This document shows positions 27,888-40,100 of a stretch of DNA of 64,000 nt, piece by piece. A program made the position numbers and the translations under genes. Below the pieces are notes generated by a model. The model was not told the origin of the DNA. It worked only from the letters and a program-made list of their open reading frames with translations, and did no database searches. Numbering within the stretch: the first letter of the stretch is position 1; the number at the start of each line of letters is the position of its first letter. Source of the stretch: Hydractinia symbiolongicarpus (lineage: Eukaryota; Cnidaria; Hydrozoa; Anthoathecata; Hydractiniidae); the NCBI RefSeq assembly GCF_029227915.1, contig NC_079880.1, positions 28,701,501-28,765,500 of the forward strand, given 5' to 3'.

Positions 27888-28143
27888 AGACACACATATC
27901 ACTATAATTTATAGGGCACGACAGATGAGGGTGGGGAAGGACCCATGGGACGGGGGGACACGGCGGAGGTGGGGGTTTTGGACAGATATTATAGAGCATG
28001 CCCGCTTATCTAACGTAAAGTGGTAAAGTGCACATGGATTTATTGACTCCTCTATCGTTGATTTGACGTGGATGGTCTATAATTTGACGTGGAATGGCAC
28101 AACATATTAATCGCTGTCCTAACATCGGCCTTTTCCTATCTCT
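27886..28143 (-). repeat. Polinton right terminal inverted repeat
   Basis: Reverse complement of 7907-8164, with mismatches at four sites visible by eye. It ends CCTATCTCT, followed by the target duplication ACCTC. Confidence 0.96.
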
Positions 28144-28148
28144 ACCTC
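28144..28148. repeat. Target site duplication, right
   Basis: ACCTC, matching 7902-7906, and continuing as satellite (ACCTCTTTCATTAAGCG). Confidence 0.75.
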
Positions 28149-31100
28149 TTTCATTAAGCGTCTCATCAAAAATGAAAACATTTTTTGAAAACTACAAATC
28201 TCATGCGATTTAGTGGTGAAAAGATAATTTAAAAAATCGTTCTGGAAATGAGTTTACTCACAGGGTACTTTCTTTGTATACTTTTGACTATACGGGCCAA
28301 GCCCGGGATTTACGGGAAATCGCGGATTTTCGTTTGCCGGCGATTAAACTTCTTTTATTCAGCGTTTCATCAAAAATGAAAACATTTTTGAAAACTACAA
28401 GTCTCATGCGTTTTAGTGGTGAAAAAATAATTTAAAAAATCGTTCGGGAAATGAGTTTACTCCCTGGGCAATTTCTTTGTATACTTTTGACTTTACGGGC
28501 CGAGTCCGGGATTTACGGTAAATTGCGGGTTTTCGTTTGCCGGCGATTAAACTTCTTTTATTCAGCGTCCCATCAAAAATGAAAACATTCTTGAAAACTA
28601 CAAGTCTCATGCGTTTTAGTGGTGAAAAAATATTATAAAAAATCGTTCGGGAAATGAGTTTACTCCCTGGGAACTTTCTTTGTATACTTTTGACTATACG
28701 GGCCAAGCCAGGGATTTAAGGGAAATGGCGGGTTTTCGTTTGCTGGCGATTAAACTTCTTTTAATCAGCGTCTCATCAAAAATGAAAACATTTTTGAAAA
28801 CTACAAGTCTCATGGGCTTTAGTGGTTAAATAAAAATTTAAAAAATCGTTCGGGAAAAGACTTTACTCCCAGGGTACTTTTTTTGTATACTTTTGACTTT
28901 ACAGGCCGAGTCCGGGATTTACGGGAAATCGCAGGTTTTCGTTTGCCGGCGATTAAATTTCTTTTATTCAACGTCTCATCAAAAATGAAAACATTTTTGA
29001 AAACTACAAGTCTCATGCGTTTTAGTGGTGAAAAAATATTATAAAAAATCGTTCGGGAAATGAGTTTACGCCCTGGGAACTTTCTTTGTATACTTTTGAC
29101 TATACAGGCCAAGCCAGGGATTTAAGGGAAATGGCGGGTTTTCGTTTGCTGGCGATTAAACTTCTTTTAATCAGCGTCTCATCAAAAATGAAAACATTTT
29201 TGAAAACTACAAGTCTCATGGGCTTTAGTGGTTAAATAATAATTTAAAAAATCGTTCGGGAAGAGAGTTTACTCCCAGGGTACTTTTTTTGTATACTTTT
29301 GACTTTACAGGCCGAGTCCGGGATTTACGGGAAATCGCAGGTTTTCGTTTGCCGGCGATTAAATTTCTTTTATTCAACGTCTCATCAAAAATGAAAACAT
29401 TTTTGAAAACTACAAGTCTCATGGGCTTTAGTGGTTAAATAATAATTTAAAAAATCGTTCGGGAAAAGAGTTTACTCCCAGGGTACTTTTTTTGTATACA
29501 TTTGACTTTACAGGCCGAGTCCGGGATTTACGGGAAATCGCAGGTTTTCGTTTGCCGGCGATTAAATTTCTTTTATTCAGCGTCTCATCAAAAATGAAAA
29601 CATTTTTGAAAACTACAAGTCTCATGCGTTTTAGTGGTGAAAAAATAACTTAAAAAATCGTTCGGGAAATGATTATACTCCCTGGGTACTTTCTTTGTAT
29701 ACTTTTGACTATACGGGCCGAGTCCGGGGTTTACGGGAAATGACGGGTTTTCGTTTGCCGGCGATTAAATTTCTTTTATTCAGCGTCTCATCAAAAATGA
29801 AAACATTTTTGAAAACTACAAGTCTCATGCGTTTTAGTGGTGAAAAAATAACTTAAAAAATCGTTCGGGAAATGAGTATACTCCCTGGGTACTTTTTTTG
29901 TATACTTTTGACTATACGGGCCGAGTCCGGGGTTTACGGGAAATGACGGGTTTTCGTTTGCCGGCGATTAAACTTCTTTTATTCAGCGTCTCCTCAAAAA
30001 TGAAAACATTTTTAAAAACTACATGTCTCATGGGCTTTAGTGGTGAAATAATAATTTAAAAAATCGTTTGGGAAATGAGTTTACTCCGTGGGTATTTTCT
30101 TTGTGTACATTTGACTATACGGGCCGAGTATGGGATTTACGGGAAATCGCAGGTTTTCGTTTGCCGGCGATTAAACTTCTTTTATTCAGCGTCTTATCAA
30201 AAACGAAAACATTCTTGAAAACTACAAGTCTCATGCGATTTTGCGGTGAAAAGATAATTTAAAAAATCGTTCTGGAAATGAGTTTACTCACAGGATACTT
30301 TCTTTGTATACATTCGGCTATACGGGACAAGCCCGGGATTTACGGGAAATCGCGGGTTTTCCTTTGCCGGCGATTAAACCTCTTTCATTAAGCGTCTCAT
30401 TAAAAATGAAAACATTTTTGAAAACTACAAGTCTCATTCGTTCTAGTGGTGCAGAAATAATTTGAAAAATCGTTCGGGAAATGAGTTTACTCCCTGGGTA
30501 CTTTCTTTGTATACTTTTGACTATACGGGCCGAGTCCGGGAGTTACGGGAAGTCGCGGCTTTTCGTTTGCCGGCGATTAAACTCCTTTTATTCAGCGTCT
30601 CATTAAAAATGAAAACACTTTTAAAAACTAAAAGTCTCATAGGATTTAGTGGTGAAAAGATAATTTAAAAAATCGTTCTGGAAATGAGTTTACTCACAGG
30701 GTACTTTCTTTGTATACTTTTAACTATACGGGCCAAGCCCAGGATTTGAAAACTACAAGTCTCATTCGTTCTAGTGGTGCAGAAATAATTTGAAAAATCG
30801 TTCGGGAAATGAGTTTACTCCCTGGGTACTTTCTTTGTATACTTTTGACTATACGGGCCGAGTCCGGGAGTTACGGGAAGTCGCGGCTTTTCGTTTGCCG
30901 GCGATTAAACTCCTTTTATTCAGCGTCTCATTAAAAATGAAAACACTTTTAAAAACTAAAAGTCTCATAGGATTTAGTGGTGAAAAGATAATTTAAAAAA
31001 TCGTTCTGGAAATGAGTTTACTCACAGGGTACTTTCTTTGTATACTTTTAACTATACGGGCCAAGCCCAGGATTTACGGGAAATCGCGGGTTTTTGTTGG

Positions 31101-34100
31101 CCGGCGATTAAACTTCTTTTATTCAGCGTTTCATCAAAAATGAAAACATGTTTGAAAACTACAAGTCTCATGGGCTTTAGTGGTTAAATAATAATTTAAA
31201 AAATCGTTCGGGAAAAGAGTTTACTCCCAGGGTACTTTTTTTGTATACTTTTGACTTTAAAGGCCGAGTCCGGGACTTACGGGAAATCGCAGGTTTTCGT
31301 TTGCCGGCGATTAAATTTCTTTTATTCAGCGTCTCATCAAAAATGAAAACATTTTTGAAAACTACAAGTCTCATGCATTTTAGTGGTGAAAAAATAACTT
31401 AAAAAATCGTTCGGGAAATGAGTATATTCCCTGGGCACTTTCTTTGTATACTTTTGACTATACGGGCCGAGTCCGGGGTTTACGGGAAATGGCGGATTTT
31501 CGTTTGCCGGCGATTAAACTCCTTTTATTCAGCGTCTCATCAAAAATGAAAACATTTTTAAAAACTACAAGTCTCATGGGCTTTAGTGGTGAAATAATAA
31601 TTTAAAAATTCGTTCGGGAAATGAGTTTACTCCCTGGGTATTTTCTTTGTGTACATTTGACTATACGGGCCGAGTCTGGGATTTACGGGAAATCGCAGGT
31701 TTTCGTTTGCCGGCGATTAAACTTCTTTTATTCAGCGTCTCACCAAAAATGAAAACATTTTTGAAAACTACAAGTCTCATGCGATTTAGCGGTGAAAAGA
31801 TAATTTAAAAAATCGTTCTGGAAATGAGTTTACTCACAGGGTACTTTCTTTGTATACATTCGACTATACGGGACAAGCCCGGGATTTACGGGAAATCGCG
31901 GGTTTTCGTTTGCCAGCGAGTAAACCTCTTTCATTAAGAGTCTCATCAAAAATGAAAACATTTTTGAAAACTACAAGTCTCATGCGTTTTAGTGGTGAAA
32001 AAAATTTTTAAAAAATCGTTCGGGAAATAAGTTTACTCCCTGGGTACTTTCTTTGTATACTTTTGACTATACGGGCCGAGTCTAGGATTTACGGGAAATC
32101 GCAGGTTTTCGTTTGCCGGCGATTAAACTTCTTTTATTCAGCGTCTCACCAAAAATGAAAACATTTTTGAAAACTACAAGTCTCATGCGTTTTAGTGGTG
32201 AAAAAATAATTTAAAAAATCGTTCGGGAAATAAGTTTACTCCCTGGGTACCTTCTTTGTATACTTTTGACTATACGGCAGAGTCCGGGATTTACGGGAAA
32301 TCGCGGGTTTTCGTTTGCCGGCGATTAAAGTTCCTTTATTCAGCGTCTCATCAAAAGTGATAACATTTTTGAAAACTACAAGTCTCATGCGTTTTAGTGG
32401 TGAAACGATAATTTAAAAAATCGTTTTGGAAATGAGTTTACTCACAGGGTACTTTCTTTATATACATTCAACTATACAGGCCAAGCCCGGGATTTACGGG
32501 AAATCGCGGGTTTTCGTTTGCCGGCGATTAAACTTCTTTTATTCAGCGTCTCATCAAAAATGAAAACATTTTTGAAAACTACAAGGCACGCCGGCAAAAA
32601 TTTTTAAAAACTACAAGTCTCATGGGCTTTAGTGGTGAAATAATAATTTAAAAAATCGTTCGGGAAATGAGTTTACTCCCTGGGTATTTTCTTTGTGTAC
32701 ATTTGACTATACGGGCCGAGTATGGTATTTACGGGAAATCGCAGGTTTTCGTTTGCCGGCGATTAAACTCCTTTTATTCAGCGTTTCATCAAAAATGAAA
32801 ACATGTTTGAAAACTACAAGTCTCATGGGCTTTAGTGGTTAAATAATAATTTAAAAAATCGTTCGGGAAAAGAGTTTACTCCCAGGGTACTTTTTTGTAT
32901 ACTTTTGACTTTAAAGGCCGAGTCCGGGACTTACGGGAAATCGCAGGTTTTCGTTTGCCGGCGATTAAATTTCTTTTATTCAGCGTCTCATCAAAAATGA
33001 AAACATTCTTGAAAACTACAAGTCTCATGCGATTTAGCGGTGAAAAGATAATTTAAAAAATCGTTCGGGAAATGAGTTTACTCCCTGGGTATTTTCTTTG
33101 TGTACATTTGACTATACGGGCCGAGTATGGTATTTACGGGAAATCGCAGGTTTTCGTTTGCCGGCGATTAAACTTCTTTTATTCAGCGTCTTATCAAAAA
33201 CGAAAACATTCTTGAAAACTACAAGTCTCATGCGATTTAGCGGTGAAAAGATAATTTAAAAAATCGTTCGGGAAATGAGTTTACTCCCTGGGTACTTTCT
33301 TTGTATACTTTTGACTATACGGGCAGAGTCCGGGAGTTACGGGAAGTCGCGGCTTTTCGTTTGCCGGCGATTAAACTCCTTTTATTCAGCGTCTCATTAA
33401 AAATGAAAACACTTTTAAAAACTACAGGTCTCATAGGATTTAGTGGTGTAAAGATAATTTAAAAAATCGTTCTGGAAATGAGTTTACTCACAGGGTACTT
33501 TCTTTGTATACTTTTAACTATACGGGCCAAGCCCGGGATTTACGGGAAATCGCGGGTTTTCGTTTGCCGGCGATTAAACTTCTTTTATTCAGCGTTTCAT
33601 CAAAAATGAAAACATGTTTGAAAACTACAAGTCTCATGCGATTTAGCGGTGAAAAGATAATTTAAAAAATCGTTCGGGAAATGAGTTTACTCCATGGGTA
33701 TTTTCTTTGTGTACATTTGACTATACGGGCCGAGTATGGTATTTACGGGAAATCGCAGGTTTTCGTTTGCCGGCGATTAAACTCCTTTTATTCAGCGTCT
33801 CATTAAAAATGAAAACACTTTTAAAAACTACAAGTCTCATAGGATTTAGTGGTGAAAAGATAATTTAAAAAATCGTTCTGGAAATGAGTTTACTCACAGG
33901 GTACTTTCTTTGTATACTTTTAACTATACGGGCCAAGCCCAGGATTTACGGGAAATCGCGGGTTTTCGTTTGCCGGCGATTAAACTTCTTTTATTCAGCG
34001 TTTCATCAAAAATGAAAACATGTTTGAAAACTACAAGTCTCATGGGCTTTAGTGGTTAAATAATAATTTAAAAAATCGTTCGGGAAAAGAGTTTACTCCC

Positions 34101-37100
34101 AGGGTACTTTTTTTGTATACTTTTGACTTTAAAGGCCGAGTCCGGGACTTACGGGAAATCGCAGGTTTTCGTTTGCCGGCGATTAAATTTCTTTTATTCA
34201 GCGTCTCATCAAAAATAAAAACATTCTTGAAAACTACAAGTCTCATGCGATTTAGCGGTGAAAAGATAATTTAAAAAATCGTTCGGGAAATGAGTTTACT
34301 CCCTGGGTATTTTCTTTGTGTACATTTGACTATACGGGCCGAGTATGGTATTTACGGGAAATCGCAGGTTTTTGTTTGCCGGCGATTAAACTTCTTTTAT
34401 TCAGCGTCTTATCAAAAACGAAAACATTCTTGAAAACTACAAGTCTCATGCGATTTAGCGGTGAAAAGATAATTTAAAAAATCGTTCGGGAAATGAGTTT
34501 ACTCCCTGGGTACTTTCTTTGTATACTTTTGACAATACGGGCAGAGTCCGGGAGTTACGGGAAGTCGCGGCTTTTCGTTTGCCGGCGATTAAACTCCTTT
34601 TATTCAGCGTCTCATTAAAAATGAAAACACTTTTAAAAACTACAGGTCTCATAGGATTTAGTGGTGAAAAGATAATTTAAAAAATCGTTCTGGAAATGAG
34701 TTTACTCACAGGGTACTTTCTTTGTATACTTTTAACTATACAGGCCAAGCCCGGGATTTACGGGAAATCGCGGGTTTTCGTTTGCCGGCGATTAAACTTC
34801 TTTTATTCAGCGTTTCATCAAAAATGAAAACATGTTTGAAAACTACAAGTCTCATGGGCTTTAGTGGTTAAATAATAATTTAAAAAATCGTTCGGGAAAA
34901 GAGTTTACTCCCAGGGTACTTTTTTTGTATACTTTTGACTTTAAAGGCCGAGTCCGGGACTTACGGGAAATCGCAGGTTTTCGTTTGCCGGCGATTAAAT
35001 TTCTTTTATTCAGCGTCTCATCAAAAATGAAAACATTCTTGAAAACTACAAGTCTCATGCGATTTAGCGGTGAAAAGATAATTTAAAAAATCGTTCGGGA
35101 AATGAGTTTACTCCCTGGGTATTTTCTTTGAGTACATTTGACTATACGGGCCGAGTATGGTATTTACGGGAAATCGCAGGTTTTCGTTTGCCGGCGATTA
35201 AACTTCTTTTATTCAGCGTCTTATCAAAAACGAAAACATTCTTGAAAACTACAAGTCTCATGCGATTTAGCGTTGAAAAGATAATTTAAAAAATCGTTCG
35301 GGAAATGAGTTTACTCCCTGGGTACTTTCTTTGTATACTTTTGACTATACGGGCAGAGTCCGGGAGTTACGGGAAGTCGCGGCTTTTCGTTTGCCGGCGA
35401 TTAAACTCCTTTTATTCAGCGTCTCATTAAAAATGAAAACACTTTTAAAAACTACAAGTCTCATAGGATTTAGTGGTGAAAAGATAATTTAAAAAATCGT
35501 TCTGGAAATGAGTTTACTCACAGGGTACTTTCTTTGTATACTTTTAACTATACGGGCCAAGCCCGGGATTTACGGGAAATCGCGGCTTTTCGTTTGCCGG
35601 CGATTAAACTTCTTTTATTCAGCGTTTCATCAAAAATGAAAACATGTTTGAAAACTACAAGTCTCATGGGCTTTAGTGGTGAAATAATAATTTAAAAATT
35701 CGTTCGGGAAATGAGTTTACTCCCTGGGTATTTTCTTTGTGTACATTTGACTATACGGGCCGAGTCTGGGATTTACGGGAAATCGCAGGTTTTCGTTTGC
35801 CGGCGATTAAATTTCTTTTATTCAGCGTCTCATCAAAAATGAAAACATTTTTGAAAACTACAAGTCTCATGCATTTTAGTGGTGAAAAAATAACTTAAAA
35901 AATCGTTCGGGAAATGAGTATACTCCCTGGGCACTTTCTTTGTATACTTTTGACTATACGGGCCGAGTCCGGGGTTTACGGGAAATGGCGGGTTTTCGTT
36001 TGCCGGCGATTAAACTCCTTTTATTCAGCGTCTCATCAAAAATGAAAACATTTTTAAAAACTACAAGTCTCATGGGCTTTAGTGGTGAAATAATAATTTA
36101 AAAATTCGTTCGGGAAATGAGTTTACTCCCTGGGTATTTTCTTTGTGTACATTTGACTATACGGGCCGAGTCTGGGATTTACGGGAAATCGCAGGTTTTC
36201 GTTTGCCGGCGATTAAACTTCTTTTATTCAGCGTCTTATCAAAAATGAAAACATTCTTGAAAACTACAAGTCTCATGCGATTTAGCGGTGAAAAGATAAT
36301 TTAAAAAATCGTTCTGGAAATGAGTTTACTCACAGGGTACTTTCTTTGTATACATTCGACTATACGGGACAAGCCCGGGATTTACAGGAAATCGCGGGTT
36401 TTCGTTTGCCGGCGATTAAACCTCTTTCATTAAGCGTCTCATTAAAAATGAAAACATTTTTGAAAACTACAAGTCTCATGCGTTTTAGTGGTGAAAAAAA
36501 TTTTTAAAAAATCGTTAGGGAAATGAGTTTACTCCCTGGGTACTTTCTTTGTATACTTTTGACTTTACGGGCCGAGTCCGGGATTTACGGTAAATTGCGG
36601 GTTTTCGTTTGCCGGCGATTAAATTTCTTTTATTCAGCGTTTCATCAAAAATGAAAACATGTTTGAAAACTACAAGTCTCATGGGCTTTAGTGGTTAAAT
36701 AATAATTTAAAAAATCGTTCGGGGAAAAGAGTTTACTCCCAGGGTACTTTTTTTGTATACTTTTGACTTTAAAGGCCGAGTCCGGGACTTACGGGAAATC
36801 GCAGGTTTGCGTTTGCCGGCGATTAAATTTCTTTTATTCAGCGTCTCATCAAAAATGAAAACATTCTTGAAAACTACAAGTCTCATGCGATTTAGCGGTG
36901 AAAAGATAATTTAAAAAATCGTTCGGGAAATGAGTTTACTCCCTGGGTATTTTCTTTGTGTACATTTGACTATACGGGCCGAGTATGGTATTTACGGGAA
37001 ATCGCAGGTTTTCGTTTGCCGGCGATTAAACTTCTTTTATTCAGCGTCTTATCAAAAACGAAAACATTCTTGAAAACTACAAGTCTCATGCGATTTAGCG

Positions 37101-40100
37101 GTGAAAAGATAATTTAAAAAATCGTTCGGGAAATGAGTTTACTCCCTGGGTACTTTCTTTGTATACTTTTGACTATACGGGCAGAGTCCGGGAGTTACGG
37201 GAAGTCGCGGCTTTTCGTTTGCCGGCGATTTAACTCCTTTTATTCAGCGTCTCATTAAAAATGAAAACACTTTTAAAAACTACAAGTCTCATAGGATTTA
37301 GTGGTGAAAAGATAATTTAAAAAATCGTTCTGGAAATGAGTTTACTCACAGGGTACTTTCTTTGTATACTTTTAATTATACGGGCCAAGCCCGGGATTTA
37401 CGGGAAATCGCGGGTTTTCGTTTGCCGGCGATTAAACTTCTTTTATTCAGCGTTTCATCAAAAATGAAAACATGTTTGAAAACTACAAGTCTCATGGGCT
37501 TTAGTGGTTAAATAATAATTTAAAAAATCGTTCGGGAAAAGAGTTTACTCCCAGGGTACTTTTTTTGTATACTTTTGACTTTAAAGGCCGAGTCCGGGAC
37601 TTACGGGAAATCGCAGGTTTTCGTTTGCCGGCGATTAAATTTCTTTTATTCAGCGTCTCATCAAAAATGAAAACATTCTTGAAAACTACAAGTCTCATGC
37701 GATTTAGCGGTGAAAAGATAATTTAAAAAATCGTTCGGGAAATGAGTTTACTCCCTGGGTATTTTCTTTGTGTACATTTGACTATATGGGCCGAGTATGG
37801 TATTTACGGGAAATCGCAGGTTTTCGTTTGCCGGCGATTAAACTTCTTTATTCAGCGTCTTATCAAAAACGAAAACATTCTTGAAAACTACAAGTCTCAT
37901 GCGATTTAGCGGTGAAAAGATAATTTAAAAAATCGTTCGGGAAATGAGTGTACTCCCTGGGTACTTTCTTTGTATACTTTTGACTATACGGGCAGAGTCC
38001 GGGAGTTACGGGAAGTCGCGGCTTTTCGTTTGCCGGCGATTAAACTCCTTTTATTCAGCGTCTCATTAAAAATGAAAACACTTTTAAAAACTACAAGTCT
38101 CATAGGATTTAGTGGTGAAAAGATAATTTAAAAAATCGTTCTGGAAATGAGTTTACTCACAGGGTACTTTCTTTGTATACTTTTAACTATACGGGCCAAG
38201 CCCGGGATTTACGGGATATCGCGGCTTTTCGTTTGCCGGCGATTAAACTTCTTTTATTCAGCGTTTCATCAAAAATGAAAACATGTTTGAAAACTACAAG
38301 TCTCATGGGCTTTAGTGGTGAAATAATAATTTAAAAATTCGTTCGGGAAATGAGTTTACTCCCTGGGTATTTTCTTTGTGTACATTTGACTATATGGGCC
38401 GAGTCTGGGATTTACGGGAAAATGCAGGTTTTCGTTTGCCGGCGATTAAACTGGTGGTGAAAAAATAATTTAAAAAATCGTTCGGGAAATAAGTTTACTC
38501 CCTGGGTACTTTCTTTGTATACTTTTGACTTTACGGGCCGAGTCCGGGATTTACTGTAAATTGCGGGTTTTCGTTTGCCGGCGATTAAATTTCTTTTATT
38601 CAGCGTTTCATCAAAAATGAAAACATGTTTGAAAACTACAAGTCTCATGGGCTTTAGTGGTTAAATAATAATTTAAAAAATCGTTCGGGAAAAGAGTTTA
38701 CTCCCAGGGTACTTTTTTTGTATACTTTTGACTTTAAAGGCCGAGTCCGGGACTTACGGGAAATCGCAGGTTTTCGTTTGCCGGCGATTAAATTTCTTTT
38801 ATTCAGCGTCTCATCAAAAATGAAAACATTCTTGAAAACTACAAGTCTCATGCGATTTAGCGGTGAAAAGATAATTTAAAAAATCGTTCGGGAAATGAGT
38901 TTACTCCCTGGGTATTTTCTTTGTGTACATTTGACTATACGGGCCGAGTATGGTATTTACGGTAAATCGCAGGTTTTCGTTTGCCGGCGATTAAACTTCT
39001 TTTATTCAGCGTCTTATCAAAAACGAAAACATTCTTGAAAACTACAAGTCTCATGCGATTTAGCGGTGAAAAGATAATTTAAAAAATCGTTCGGGAAATG
39101 AGTTTACTCCCTGGGTACTTTCTTTGTAAACTTTTGACTATACGGGCAGAGTCCTGGAGTTACGGGAAGTCGCGGCTTTTCGTTTGCCGGCGATTAAACT
39201 CCTTTTATTCAGCGTCTCATTAAAAATGAAAACACTTTTAAAAACTACAAGTCTCATAGGATTTAGTGGTGAAAAGATAATTTAAAAAATCGTTCTGGAA
39301 ATGAGTTTACTCACAGGGTACTTTCTTTGTATACTTTTAACTATACGGGCCAAGCCCGGGATTTACGGGAAATCGCGGCTTTTCGTTTGCCGGCGATTAA
39401 ACTTCTTTTATTCAGCGTTTCATCAAAAATGAAAACATGTTTGAAAACTACAAGTCTCATGGGCTTTAGTGGTGAAATAATAATTTAAAAATTCGTTCGG
39501 GAAATGAGTTTACTCCCTGGGTATTTTCTTTGTGTACATTTGACTATACGGGCCGAGTCTTGGATTTACGGGAAATCGCAGGTTTTCGTTTGCCGGCGAT
39601 TAAATTTCTTTTATTCAGCGTCTCATCAAAAATGAAAACATTTTTAAAAACTACAAGTCTCATGGATTTTAGTGGTGAAAAAATAACTTAAAAAATCGTT
39701 CGGGAAATGAGTATACTCCCTGGGCACTTTCTTTGTATACTTTTGACTATACGGCCCGAGTCCGGGGTTTACGGGAAATGGCGGGTTTTCGTTTGCCGGC
39801 GATTAAACTCCTTTTATTCAGCGTCTTATCAAAAATGAAAACATTTTTAAAAACTACAAGTCTCATGGGCTTTAGTGGTGAAATAATAATTTAAAAATTC
39901 GTTCGGGAAATGAGTTTACTCCCTGGGTATTTTCTTTGTGTACATTTGACTATACGGGCCGAGTCTGGAATTTACGGGAAATCGCAGGTTTTCGTTTGCC
40001 GGCGATTAAACTTCTTTTATTCAGCGTCTTATCAAAAATGAAAACATTCTTGAAAACTACAAGTCTCATGCGATTTAGCTGTGAAAAGATAATTTAAAAA

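Larger units (their letters stand above)
7907..28143. mobile_element. Maverick/Polinton DNA transposon, about 20.2 kb
   Basis: A complete Polinton by structure: 258-bp TIRs beginning AGAGATAGG, a 5-bp target duplication, a protein-primed polymerase B, a retroviral-type integrase, a packaging ATPase and capsid proteins. This gene set is the hallmark of Polintons/adintovirus-like elements (established knowledge). About 5.6 kb of the 20.2 kb is foreign tandem cargo (21828-27402), leaving about 14.7 kb of Polinton proper. PolB and one structural gene are broken; integrase, ATPase and capsid genes are open. No adenovirus-like cysteine protease was found. Confidence 0.96.
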
